NCBI RefSeq assembly: GCF_000482245.1
Contig: NZ_AWNH01000084.1
Span: forward strand, 21,835 to 85,834
Origin: Leptolyngbya sp. Heron Island J
Lineage (GTDB): Bacteria > Cyanobacteriota > Cyanobacteriia > Phormidesmidales > Phormidesmidaceae
DNA: 64,000 bases
Direction: 5' to 3'
Part shown: in pieces, positions 20,568 through 30,513 of the stretch
Position numbering within the stretch: the first letter of the stretch is position 1
Layout of the letters: each line of letters opens with the position of its first letter
Program-made: the position numbers and the translations under genes
Notes under the pieces: model-generated
Database searches by the model: none
Told to the model about the DNA's origin: nothing
Seen by the model: the letters and a program-made list of their open reading frames with translations, nothing else

Positions 20568-23272
20568 AGCCAGTTACCAATCAAGATAAAGGGAGCCCAT
20601 CGATAGGGGTGGGCTTTGATAATATCATCGGATTGCAGCATGGCTAGCTGAGCCTGGCGCAGGGCTTGCGCCTTAGTTAGGCCTGGCTGCTGCAGTTGGT
20701 CATAAAAGTTGGTGACAATCTCGGCGGTGGAGGCATCGTTGACGGCCCATAGAGTTGCGATCGCGCTGCGCACTCCGGCCCGTACTGCCACCCCCGCTAA
20801 TCCCAGGGTGGACCGATTACCCCCAACAGCAGTCTCACAGGCTGTTAGCATCAGTAGTTCAATCGGCTCACGGGTGGGATCATTCACATTGCGAATCAGC
20901 TCATCTAACTGGCTAATGGTCAGGGTTTGGTTAAACTGTCCGCTAGCATCCTTGGCCCCCAATACTACAAAATTATCTTCCGGTGCAAAGCCAAAGGTGC
21001 CATGGGTTGCCATGTGCAAGATTCGATAATCTGTTTCTGCTAACGCCTGCTGCAGGGTCTCAACCGCAAACTCATTATTAAGCAGGGTTTTTGTATTAGG
21101 CAGCTGTTTAGAAATTGCCTCTAGCTCCTGCTCCACCCCTGGCAGTGGAATAAATTCTCGCTCAGGCGGCACAATTGAAGCGTCACTGGTACCCAGCAAC
21201 AACGCCCTCAGCTCGCGACGCTCTAGCTGCTCTGGTGTAGTCAGAGTTAAGCTGGGTGTTGTTGCCACCGCAAACTTTTCAATCAAAAACTCACTGCCAT
21301 CATAGAGTGCGGCCATCGGCACACTACGCAGCAGACCATCGTTAACAAACACCAAGGTTTCCACATTAGCCAGATCCGCTTCAAACGGACGAATTAGCCA
21401 ATCATATAGCTGTTGTGCTTCATCAGACCTAAAGCGCAAATCACGCTCGCCCAGCTCTAAGCTCCGGCGAAACTCATTGACGGTCGTATTAACAACGTCT
21501 GGAGCAACGGATATCTGCGTCACTTTGCGAGCACCGTTCGGTAAACTCAAAATCACTGTCAGCGGGCGCTCATCCGCAGCCGCCACGGCCTTACCCAATG
21601 CCAGTGGTTCATCTTGATCCGACAGGGCCGTACTCAATACAGCTGTGGCACTACTCTGACCCACTTCATCCGCCCGCACTTCCGCTGGCACAATCACACA
21701 GTCATTGGCAAAGTAGCTTTGCAGTTCAGCCACCTTAAGAGAGTCCAATGTGGTCAATGCTTTCTCCAATTCCGTAAAGGCCGATTCCCCTTCATTCAGG
21801 GTGACCTGTTTGGGGACCGTTGCCAGATTCAGGGTCGTATACTGACGATAAATGGGCTCAACCGTATCACGAAAGTCAAATTGCAGATCGCGATTTGCAC
21901 TGAGAATGTCGCTGCGGAGCTGTTCTAAACGGGCCACTGCTTGACCATAGGCCTGACTGGCCTCAGTGCGTTTACCCTGGGCGCTATAGATTCGTCCTAG
22001 CTGCCACTCCCACAGATACAGACTATCCTGCGCTGCCCGGTCCTGGTCAGCCGCCAGCCGTGCCTGCTGTGTTTTGTTTATGGCCGGATCATAGCGCTGG
22101 CTACGTTCATCCAGGCTGCCAAGCTTCCCCAACGCAAAGGATTGAATCCTCGGATTTTCTGTTGCTTCACCAATGGCAAGGGCCTGCTCCAATAAAGCTG
22201 TTGCCGCCTGTTCCACCCGCGGTGCAGGCGGTGTCTGGCTCAGTGTAAGCTGAGATTGTCGGATCGCCAGGGGATCTAACAGATCGGCCAGCTGGATGGC
22301 TGCAAAGGCTTTAGCTTGAGAATTGGGTAACTGGTCCAGGCTGGCCCTGGCCAGCTGATGGTGGCGGCGAGCTTCGTCTATATTTTCAGCTCGCTCATAG
22401 GCTGGGATCAGGTTTAGCAGAGCGTGTAGCGCGGTTTGTAACTCTCGTTGGTCAATGGCGAGCTGATAGCTCTTCTGAAAATAGTCAATCGCCTGGTTGT
22501 TAAATTTATCCGCCTCAACCTGTAGCTCATTTGCGGCTAAGTTATCTTTTCTCTGGGCTGCGTCACTAGCTCGGCGGTAGTTGACCAAAGCAAGACTGGT
22601 GGCTGTATTACCTAAACTATTGAGCAGTGGGGCCTCTAGGGCTGTTTCTCCCAGCTCACGACTGAGGCTATGGCCCTGTTCTAGATAATTCTGGGCTGCA
22701 TTGGGGTTGCCACTGGCCCGATAGGCTTCTCCTAAACTCCCCAGGGCGGCAATCTGTCCAAGTGTGTCATTGGCTGTGATGGCAATTTCTAGCGCACTGC
22801 CGGTCTGACATGCTCCCGCATCGGGCGCTGTACCACACAGTAAAGTAATGGCCCGACGATGCTGCCCCAAACGACCATAGGCCTGGGCTTGTTCGGTGAG
22901 GAGCTGACCGAGCTTTTTGCGATCGCCCAATGTTTCAACCGTAGCAATCGCTTGTTCCCAATAGGCTACTTCCTCAGAAGTACGCCCCATTTGCTGATAA
23001 ACCCGCGCCAGGTTCTCAGTCACAATCGCCAGCGCCGGCAGGTCCTGGGCAATCTCATAAGCTTGATGTGCCCTCAGCCATGGGGCAACAGCCGCCAGAT
23101 AGTTACCGGCATTGTAATAGTCCACCCCGGTTTGCACCAGTTCCCGAGCATCTGTCGCCTGGGCAACAGCCGCCGATCGGGTAAATGGATGCCCCAGCCA
23201 GAGAGTAATCAATAGGCTTAGAGCACAAAGGGCTACGCAGGCACGACGGATAGATGACCTCAGGCGGTGCAT
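20564..23272 (-). CDS. Exported TPR-CHAT protein (caspase-like fold)
   Basis: The protein has 902 residues. A positively charged N-terminus and hydrophobic core (about 1-40) form a signal peptide. TPR helices cover about 40-450. A C-terminal CHAT domain (about 590-902) carries the expected catalytic pair: His in ILHMATHGTFGF and Cys in LMLTACETAVGG, the CHAT equivalents of the caspase/separase dyad. It ends with PYRWAPFILIGNW, a normal CHAT C-terminus. The predicted export sets it apart from cytoplasmic CHAT proteases of defence systems. Proteolytic activity is inferred from the intact dyad; the surface exoproteins encoded around it are possible substrates. Confidence 0.88.
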   Translation of the reverse strand: MHRLRSSIRRACVALCALSLLITLWLGHPFTRSAAVAQATDARELVQTGVDYYNAGNYLAAVAPWLRAHQAYEIAQDLPALAIVTENLARVYQQMGRTSEEVAYWEQAIATVETLGDRKKLGQLLTEQAQAYGRLGQHRRAITLLCGTAPDAGACQTGSALEIAITANDTLGQIAALGSLGEAYRASGNPNAAQNYLEQGHSLSRELGETALEAPLLNSLGNTATSLALVNYRRASDAAQRKDNLAANELQVEADKFNNQAIDYFQKSYQLAIDQRELQTALHALLNLIPAYERAENIDEARRHHQLARASLDQLPNSQAKAFAAIQLADLLDPLAIRQSQLTLSQTPPAPRVEQAATALLEQALAIGEATENPRIQSFALGKLGSLDERSQRYDPAINKTQQARLAADQDRAAQDSLYLWEWQLGRIYSAQGKRTEASQAYGQAVARLEQLRSDILSANRDLQFDFRDTVEPIYRQYTTLNLATVPKQVTLNEGESAFTELEKALTTLDSLKVAELQSYFANDCVIVPAEVRADEVGQSSATAVLSTALSDQDEPLALGKAVAAADERPLTVILSLPNGARKVTQISVAPDVVNTTVNEFRRSLELGERDLRFRSDEAQQLYDWLIRPFEADLANVETLVFVNDGLLRSVPMAALYDGSEFLIEKFAVATTPSLTLTTPEQLERRELRALLLGTSDASIVPPEREFIPLPGVEQELEAISKQLPNTKTLLNNEFAVETLQQALAETDYRILHMATHGTFGFAPEDNFVVLGAKDASGQFNQTLTISQLDELIRNVNDPTREPIELLMLTACETAVGGNRSTLGLAGVAVRAGVRSAIATLWAVNDASTAEIVTNFYDQLQQPGLTKAQALRQAQLAMLQSDDIIKAHPYRWAPFILIGNWL

Positions 23273-23504
23273 AGGGAGAAAGTCTTATTGACCGAGTTCG
23301 TAATTACAGTATCAGATGTAATTTAGGATGGGTCTTCTTTGAGTATCTTTGCAATATTCGTTATTAAACCTTGGTTGTTTTTGTCCTATTCCGACTTCAC
23401 ACCTCTTAACGCCTGAGCTTTACATTAAAACTGGATCTGAAATAGATGTTCTATAGTGAGGCGTAATCGGAGTTAGTTTTTCAATCAGTCTAGCCAGCAC
23501 AACG

Positions 23505-26500
23505 ATGGTAGCCCCTCCATACTTGCACTCATTGCTAAAGTCCATTCATTCGACGGCGGCCCTAGTATCCATCAGCCTGTCTTTACCCCCAGTGGCCTTC
23601 GCATTACCAGTCCCCGACGCCACCCTGGGTACTCAAAATATTCCCCTAGGACCAACCGTTGTTCAAATTAATGGCGGTACCACGGTTGGTCAAAATCTCT
23701 TTCATAGTTTTGCTTCTTTTGATATCGATACAGGTGAAGCTGTATTTTTTGCCAGTCCTGCTGACATTAACCATATTTTTAGCCGCGTTACAGGAGATGG
23801 CCCATCGACCATTGATGGCCTACTAGGGACTATCGGCTCAGATGCGGATCTGTTTTTGATGAATCCAAATGGAGTCATGTTTGGTCCTAACGCTAGCCTG
23901 AATGTGCAAGGATCTTTTATTGTCACAACAGCAGATATCATTGGGTTTGGAGAGACTGGCAGATTTAGTGCAGGGGCTCCAGTAACAGATCAGCTATTGG
24001 CCATTGATCCATCAGTCTTTTTATTTAGCGGTCCAACACCACCCGCAGCCATTACCAGCCAATCACGTATCAATACAGGGGTGGATGCTTCGGGGGCTAT
24101 CACGGTATTGGGACTCAGGGTTCCAGAAAATTCTGGCCTTGTTTTTTTAGGGGGAGACATAGCGCTAGAAGGTGGCGGCGTCAATGCACCAAGCGGTTTA
24201 TATGCGCCAGGTGGCCGCATTGAACTAGGTGCGATCGCGGACAATGGTGCAGTTGAATTTAATGCAGCTAGCGGCACATTAACACTGCCAGAATCCTTGG
24301 AAAGAGCAGATATAACCCTCTCTAATCACGCTAGTATCCGCACATTCGCAGAAGCAGGTGGAGATATTTCAGTATATACAGACGATTTGGAGTTATCAGA
24401 TTTTAGTGTCATTAGTACAGGTATTGTCGCCCCAATCGGGACCATTGGTGGCCAAGCCGGTAAGCTGTTAATCGACAGTACTGGAACTGTCACTGTGGAT
24501 CAAAGTACGATTAGCAGCGTGGTTGCTGGCGTTGGAGAAGGCGGTGATGTAACGATTCGGGCTGAAAACATTAACCTACTCAACGGAGGTAGTACGGGAA
24601 CTGCTGGCATTGGCACTGGCAGTGCCGGTAATGTCACCCTGGAGGCAACCAATAATATTGTTTTCTCTGGTCAGAATCCTGTTAATGGTTCACCCAGTGG
24701 CCTCTTAGCTTCAGTTGTTTCTCTCCCAGGTATTACATCCCAAGGAGATGGAGGAAATATCTTACTACGAGCAAACTCTATCGATTTGCAAGATAGAGCT
24801 TTTATTGGAAGTATCGTTACTTCAGTACCTGGTAGTCCAATCACAACAGGCGACTCAGGAGATATTGTAATTATTACCAATGATCTCTCCATGCAGGATG
24901 GCTCACAAATTCGGAGTAGTTCTGGAGGGTCTGGTAATGCAGGAGATATTGTCGTCACAGCTAATAACAATGTTATTGTAACGGGAGCAGCAGCCGATGA
25001 AAATATTCAAAGCGGTCTGTTCAGCACCGTTGAGTTTGGAGCCCAAGGATCAGGAGGCGATATTACAGTTAATGCCCGTAGATTGGATGTTTTAGGTGGA
25101 GCTGTCATTAATGCAAGCACGAGTGGCATAGGAGACACTGGCAATGTCACCATTGATATACAGGATTCACTTCTGATTGATGGTGCAACCCCGATTAATC
25201 AACGTCCTAGTTTGATAGGTGGTGAAGTTAGTATGGGTGCTACTGGCAATGGCAACTTAGTGCGTATCTCAGCCGAAACATTAGCGGTTCGTAATGGGGG
25301 CGGGGTTAGTGCGGGTACCTTTGGTAATGGTTCGGCTGGTGATATCGAGATTGATGTCCGAGACATCATCGTTTTAGAGGGTACTAATGCTGATGAAACT
25401 TGGCAGAGCAACGTTTCCAGTGCGGTTGGGCAAGGAGCCCAAGGGACGGGAGGTGACATCACCATTAATGCCAACTCCTTGAATATATTAGAAGGGGCAG
25501 TGGTCAATGCCAGCACTTTTGGAACAGGCGACACGGGGAGTATCGTCGTTAATATACAGGATTCAATTCTGATTGATGGGACAACCCCGATCAATCAATT
25601 TCCTGGTGGAATAGGTGGCGAAGTTGTTGTGGGTGCTACTGGCAATGGCAACTTAGTGCGTGTCTCAGCCAAAACATTAGCGGTTCGTAATGGGGGGCTT
25701 GTTAGTGCAGGGACATTTGGTAATGGTTCGGCTGGTGATATTGAGATTGATGTCCGAGACACCATTGTTTTAGAGGGTGCCAATGCTGATGAAACTCGGC
25801 GGAGCGGTATTGCTAGTGTCGTTGGACAAGGAGCTCAAGGGACGGGAGGTGACATCACCATTAATGCCCACTCCTTGGATGTATTAGAAGGGGCAGTGGT
25901 TAATACCAGCACTATTGGAACAGGCGATACGGGAAGTATCGTTGTTAATATACAGGATTCAATTTTGATTGATGGGACAACCCCGATCACTCAATTTCCC
26001 AGTGGAATCGGTGGCGAAGTTGTTGTGGGTGCTACTGGCAATAGCAACTTAGTGCGTATCTCAGCCGAAACATTAGCGGTTCGTAACGGGGGGCTTGTTA
26101 GTGCAGGGACATTTGGTAATGGTTCGGCTGGTGATATCGAGATTGATGTCCGAGACACCATTGTTTTAGAGGGTGCCAATGCTGATGAAACTCGGCAGAG
26201 CGGCATTGCGAGTGTCGTTGGACAAGGAGTCCAAGGGACGGGAGGTGACATCACCATTAATGCCAACTCCTTGGACATATTAGAAGGGGCAGTGGTCAAT
26301 GCCAGCACTTTTGGAATAGGCGATACAGGGGTTGTTACCATTGATGTGCAAGATTCAATTTTGATTGATGGGACAACCTCACTCAATCAATTTCCCAGTG
26401 GAATCAGTGGCGAAGTTTTTGTGGGTGCTATTGGCAATGGCAACTTAGTGCGTGTTTCAGCCGAAACATTAGCGGTTCGTAATGGAGGGTTTGTTAGTGC

Positions 26501-28061
26501 AGCTACCTTTGGTGATGGCTCAGCTGGTGATGTCGAGATTGATGTACGAGACACTATTGTTTTAGAAGGTGCCAATGCTGATGAAACTCGGCAGAGCGGC
26601 GTTTCCAGTGTAGTTGGACAAGGGGCACAGGGAAATGGCGGAAACTTGAGAATCTTAGCTGAGACATTGCAGGTGTTAGATGGAGCCTTAGTTACTGCAA
26701 GCGTTTTTGGTACAGGAACGGCAGGTAATGTCGTGATAGATACTCAAGGAGGACAAACAGTTGTTTCTGGGGCAACATCCGGTGGATTGAGTAGCCTGAT
26801 TCTGAGTCGGCTGGAAGCTGGAGGAGAAGGTCGTGGAGGCAATGTTCGCATTGACACGGATAGGCTAGAAATTAGTAATACGGCAGCCGTTTCTGCCAGT
26901 ACTCAAGGGAGAGGCAATGCCGGTGACGTTGTCATCAACGCCAGAGAGTCTATTGATATCAACTCAGTGATTGAACCCAGCACGGTCGTAGCCAATACCA
27001 GCGGTGTATTCACACGAAATTTTAATCTTGGCATATTGGGAACAGGCGCAGGGGGAGATATTGTTATCTCTACGCCAGAGCTAACCCTGCGGGAAGGCGG
27101 TGTGTTAGATGCTCAAACTGCCAATGATCAATCTGGTGGAGATATCCAGGTTGATGTCGATAGTCTATCGCTGCTGCAGGGGGGACAAATCTTAGTGGCT
27201 AGCAGTGGTTCGGGTTCCTCAGGCACAGTTAGAATCAATGCAAGGGAAAACGTAGAAATTAGTGGCACCGATCCTGGATTTGCAGAACGTAGTCTCTCCC
27301 TTGCGGCCCTTGGAGAAAATTATGAACCGGAAAGCAGCATCTCTTCTATTTCCCTTGGTACCGGTAGTACAGGAAACATTATCATTAATTCGCCTACTCT
27401 TGTGCTAACAGATGAAGGAGAACTGGTTGCTGAATCAGCGACTGTGGATGGTGGTGATATTATTCTTAACCTTGAGGACCTTCTTCTCCTGCGCAATGGG
27501 AGTCAAATCACCGCAACTGCGGGCATAGCTCAGGGGGAAGGTAGGGGCGGTAATATTACTATTAATTCACCTTTTATTGTCGCTATTCCGTCCGAAAACA
27601 GCGACATCACGGCCAATGCGTTCGCTGGCTCTGGGGGCCAGGTTCGTATTACCGCCGATGGGATTTTCGGCATCGAACCTCGATCAGAGCTTACCCCTCT
27701 CAGCGATATTACCGCTAGTTCTGCCCTCGGCGTTGTTGGCGGTAGTGTGACACTTAATTCACCAGATACAAGCTTTATTCAAAATAGTCTAACGGAGCTG
27801 CCAGATACCCTGGTTAACTCAGACACCCTCGTTGCTAGTAGCTGTGTAGCCCGCAACCAGGAAACGGGTGGCACTTTTATTATTACTGGCAACAATCTAG
27901 CTAATGCCCCAAATACTGCATCACCTATCTACACTACAGGCACCGTCCAAACACCCAACACCAACACTGCACAATCAATATCCCAAGCTGCTATTGTCGA
28001 ACCAACAGCCATATACCAAACGGCAAATGGTCGCCTAATCATGAGCCGGGAATGCTCATGA
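23505..28061 (+). CDS. TpsA4: filamentous-haemagglutinin-type exoprotein with 132-residue tandem repeats
   Basis: The exoprotein has 1518 residues. A signal peptide ends near PVAFA. The TPS domain contains DLFLMNPNGVMFGPNASLN. The passenger includes four tandem copies of a 132-residue unit (roughly residues 505-1045) with conserved blocks such as LAVRNGG, SAGDIEIDVRD, LEGANADET and GGDITINANSLD. The C-terminal module shared with TpsA2 and TpsA3 follows (ELPDTLVNSDTLVASSC and GRLIMSREC). No tpsB is adjacent; the nearest, tpsB2, starts 2.4 kb downstream in the same direction, beyond a minus-strand protease gene. Confidence 0.88.
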   Translation: MVAPPYLHSLLKSIHSTAALVSISLSLPPVAFALPVPDATLGTQNIPLGPTVVQINGGTTVGQNLFHSFASFDIDTGEAVFFASPADINHIFSRVTGDGPSTIDGLLGTIGSDADLFLMNPNGVMFGPNASLNVQGSFIVTTADIIGFGETGRFSAGAPVTDQLLAIDPSVFLFSGPTPPAAITSQSRINTGVDASGAITVLGLRVPENSGLVFLGGDIALEGGGVNAPSGLYAPGGRIELGAIADNGAVEFNAASGTLTLPESLERADITLSNHASIRTFAEAGGDISVYTDDLELSDFSVISTGIVAPIGTIGGQAGKLLIDSTGTVTVDQSTISSVVAGVGEGGDVTIRAENINLLNGGSTGTAGIGTGSAGNVTLEATNNIVFSGQNPVNGSPSGLLASVVSLPGITSQGDGGNILLRANSIDLQDRAFIGSIVTSVPGSPITTGDSGDIVIITNDLSMQDGSQIRSSSGGSGNAGDIVVTANNNVIVTGAAADENIQSGLFSTVEFGAQGSGGDITVNARRLDVLGGAVINASTSGIGDTGNVTIDIQDSLLIDGATPINQRPSLIGGEVSMGATGNGNLVRISAETLAVRNGGGVSAGTFGNGSAGDIEIDVRDIIVLEGTNADETWQSNVSSAVGQGAQGTGGDITINANSLNILEGAVVNASTFGTGDTGSIVVNIQDSILIDGTTPINQFPGGIGGEVVVGATGNGNLVRVSAKTLAVRNGGLVSAGTFGNGSAGDIEIDVRDTIVLEGANADETRRSGIASVVGQGAQGTGGDITINAHSLDVLEGAVVNTSTIGTGDTGSIVVNIQDSILIDGTTPITQFPSGIGGEVVVGATGNSNLVRISAETLAVRNGGLVSAGTFGNGSAGDIEIDVRDTIVLEGANADETRQSGIASVVGQGVQGTGGDITINANSLDILEGAVVNASTFGIGDTGVVTIDVQDSILIDGTTSLNQFPSGISGEVFVGAIGNGNLVRVSAETLAVRNGGFVSAATFGDGSAGDVEIDVRDTIVLEGANADETRQSGVSSVVGQGAQGNGGNLRILAETLQVLDGALVTASVFGTGTAGNVVIDTQGGQTVVSGATSGGLSSLILSRLEAGGEGRGGNVRIDTDRLEISNTAAVSASTQGRGNAGDVVINARESIDINSVIEPSTVVANTSGVFTRNFNLGILGTGAGGDIVISTPELTLREGGVLDAQTANDQSGGDIQVDVDSLSLLQGGQILVASSGSGSSGTVRINARENVEISGTDPGFAERSLSLAALGENYEPESSISSISLGTGSTGNIIINSPTLVLTDEGELVAESATVDGGDIILNLEDLLLLRNGSQITATAGIAQGEGRGGNITINSPFIVAIPSENSDITANAFAGSGGQVRITADGIFGIEPRSELTPLSDITASSALGVVGGSVTLNSPDTSFIQNSLTELPDTLVNSDTLVASSCVARNQETGGTFIITGNNLANAPNTASPIYTTGTVQTPNTNTAQSISQAAIVEPTAIYQTANGRLIMSRECS
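25020..26640 (+). repeat. Four in-frame 396-bp tandem repeats inside tpsA4
   Basis: The anchor GATTGATG recurs at about 25175, 25571, 25967 and 26363, exactly 396 bp (132 codons) apart. The copies are highly similar at DNA level, with scattered substitutions and no indels in the stretches I compared. The reading frame is kept throughout. Such near-identical copies point to recent expansion by recombination or slippage. Confidence 0.9.
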
Positions 28062-28119
28062 GAAAAGAGGGAGTATTAACCTCCCCATAACCACACAAAC
28101 TACCTGAGAGCATTGAGTT

Positions 28120-30129
28120 CTAAGCAACAAAATCAAACTCAGGGGTTAATACATCAGATAACGACAGCTGAGCCACAAACTCTTCTAATGCCTGGGCATG
28201 CTCTCTGGTTACTTCTGCGGTGGAACGTTGAGCCCATGAGCGGTCAATGGTATGCTCCACTAAGCCGACTGTACTCTCCGTTGAGAAGGTTAAGATTGCA
28301 TCCCCTAGATCCTCATTGCCGCCGAAGTTATTCTGCAAAGCAGGGGTCGTAAACTGTTCTACTAAACCAGCTACGATCGCAGCCCAGTCCATCTCGGCAA
28401 CCGCCGGCTCAGCGGTCCCTAGCGCCTCGGTTTTAGCTGGACTCAGGAAGTCGATTACCTCCGCTAGCTCAGCCATGAAACTAGTCTGAGCGCTTGGTGT
28501 AGATCCTGATGTAACTGCGATCGCGAGTGCCCGACGCACAGCAGCATCTGCATTCACAAAACCAAAGCCAGAACCAATATCATAGCCAGCGGGTCCGAGA
28601 TCAAAGGCCGTTTCTGCCATAATCTGGTGTACCTGGGTTGCAGATAGATACGGATTTGCACTCCATACTAAAGAAGCTACACCTGCCACATTGGGCGCTG
28701 CAGCTGATGTCCCATTAAAGAGACTTTCAAAGTCAAAGGTACCGCCTGCACTAGGTGAGTTAGCTCTTGCTGCCAATACTTCCGATGGTCCCATCAGCGA
28801 CAAACCTGCCCCATAGTTAGAGCCCCAACCGCCTAGATATGAGATGCGATCGCCTGGATTGGTGAGATTACCAAAGCGATCCTGCGTTCCCCAGGATGCG
28901 CCAACCGCAATCACATTGGCATAGTTTTGTCCCAGGGCAGCGGGTTGACTGATCCCATGTCTGTTGTCATTACCCGCCGCAATGACAAATAGCGCATTGT
29001 TTTGGTTAGTTGCGATCAACTGTTCCAGGCCTTGATTTAACCCACTACTGCTTAAACTCATATTGATTACCAGGCGCTGGCCCTGACTGTTAGCATAGTT
29101 AATCATTTCCTGAGTCGCCTGGACTAAGCTCATATCTCCGACATTGTTATCTAAAACATCAATACTAAATACTGTTGAATTCCAATTAATACCGCTCATA
29201 CCATAGCCATTGTTAGTAGCGGCACTGATAATACTCTGAACGCCGGTACCATGAGAGTTAAGGCGTGGCCCTGAGCCACTCCGGAAAAATTCGTCGACAA
29301 CATTATTAGAAAAATAGACCATATTGGCTGCGTTTAAGTCTGGATGAAAGCCTCCAGCATAAGGGTTATAGCCTAATCCACTATCCTGCACACCCACTAA
29401 GACGTTAGAGTTACCCTGAGTAAACCGCCAGGCATTATGTACCCCCATCATGTGCAGATTCCACTGAGATGAAAATCCTGAATCGTTAGGATCGACTGAT
29501 AGATCTATCGCTCCATCAGCAAATTGAATCGAATCAAGACCCTCAAACAAAATTTGGCTGCCGTTACTGAGTTGAAGAGAATCAAAGACCCGAGCACCAT
29601 TGCCAGTATCAAAAAGAACACCACCAGATTCTACTGGAGACCAGCCAATAACAGATTGTGTAGAGATGTTTGATAGATCAAGAACGTCCCACAATCCACG
29701 TCCATAGTCAACATTACCGTTACCAGAAATAACAGTCAAAGACTGGCTAAGATCTACTTGAAACCTGTCGGCTCGCAGAGAGCCATATAAATAAGAAGGA
29801 CTGGTTGTCGACTGGCTCCAGCTGTTATCGGTTGAAAACGTACCTACGACATCGCCAGTTAAAGAGTCAGCCGCTGTTGATGCGCTAACGGATATGGGTA
29901 GGGGCTCAGCAATAGTCAGCGTGTCTGCAAAAGCCAAAGAATCCATTGAGAGAGAATCGGAGTTCTCCCAATGGGCCAATAATCCTTCATCCAAACCTAT
30001 CTCGTTCAACGCTGACACACCGGATGGGTGTGTTGTGAGTTCTAAGTCACTGCCTGTATTTACCGTTGACTGTAGAGAATCTAGCGAAGTTTGATCAAAA
30101 TTAGAATCTAGCAAGGGCTGCTCTAGCAT
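28120..30129 (-). CDS. S8 subtilisin-family protease without RTX repeats
   Basis: The protein has 669 residues. The first ~220 residues are a Ser/Asp/Thr-rich region ending in a domain with RADRFQVDLSQ, GRGLWDVLDLS and SIQFADGAIDL, typical of cyanobacterial surface proteases. The catalytic domain follows with Asp (VQDSGLGYN), His (LNSHGTGVQS), the oxyanion Asn region (VIAAGNDNRH) and Ser (FNGTSAAAPNV). The last ~120 residues are acidic and look helical. There is no Sec signal peptide. AAGGACA precedes ATG 30129. It lies between tpsA4 and tpsB2, so maturation of exoproteins is a plausible but unproven role. Confidence 0.86.
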   Translation of the reverse strand: MLEQPLLDSNFDQTSLDSLQSTVNTGSDLELTTHPSGVSALNEIGLDEGLLAHWENSDSLSMDSLAFADTLTIAEPLPISVSASTAADSLTGDVVGTFSTDNSWSQSTTSPSYLYGSLRADRFQVDLSQSLTVISGNGNVDYGRGLWDVLDLSNISTQSVIGWSPVESGGVLFDTGNGARVFDSLQLSNGSQILFEGLDSIQFADGAIDLSVDPNDSGFSSQWNLHMMGVHNAWRFTQGNSNVLVGVQDSGLGYNPYAGGFHPDLNAANMVYFSNNVVDEFFRSGSGPRLNSHGTGVQSIISAATNNGYGMSGINWNSTVFSIDVLDNNVGDMSLVQATQEMINYANSQGQRLVINMSLSSSGLNQGLEQLIATNQNNALFVIAAGNDNRHGISQPAALGQNYANVIAVGASWGTQDRFGNLTNPGDRISYLGGWGSNYGAGLSLMGPSEVLAARANSPSAGGTFDFESLFNGTSAAAPNVAGVASLVWSANPYLSATQVHQIMAETAFDLGPAGYDIGSGFGFVNADAAVRRALAIAVTSGSTPSAQTSFMAELAEVIDFLSPAKTEALGTAEPAVAEMDWAAIVAGLVEQFTTPALQNNFGGNEDLGDAILTFSTESTVGLVEHTIDRSWAQRSTAEVTREHAQALEEFVAQLSLSDVLTPEFDFVA

Positions 30130-30513
30130 TTGCCTGTCCTTTTGAAAGACTATAGCAATACAATAGGCAGACTCAACCGCTGCTTCACCAGAGCTTTAGG
30201 TCAGACTAAGGGCCGAGAACAACCATTCCCTTTGCAGAAAACTGACAGACACCTAAATCTTAGCTAACGTGCTTTGGCAGCTATCTGCCACATAGTACCC
30301 GATGGCAGAAATTTGGCAGCTATTTCATCTACCCATCCACCCTCTCGGGTGTTACAGGAAACCCATCAACGGCTACAGACCCCTGCTTTACGGTGTGGCC
30401 TGTAATCCTTACCCAGGCCCTGCCTACATGCGCCTTTAATCTTTAATATCAAGTTTTTCAAAATTATTCAACAATAGTAATTCTCTGAGCAGTGTAAATT
30501 CAGCTAATCGCGT
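30130..30513. promoter_or_regulatory. Divergent control region with TGGCAG-type repeats
   Basis: The 384-bp gap separates the divergent S8 protease and tpsB2 genes. It contains a 12-bp direct repeat TTTGGCAGCTAT at 30273-30284 and 30312-30323. Between the copies is an inverted pair, TCTGCCA at 30284-30290 and TGGCAGA at 30303-30309. Repeated half-sites of this kind look like binding sites for a dimeric regulator, but no known motif is matched. Confidence 0.4.

Noticed and set aside
25020..26640. Regular repeats considered as a CRISPR array
   Set aside because: The unit is 396 bp, protein coding and without variable spacers.
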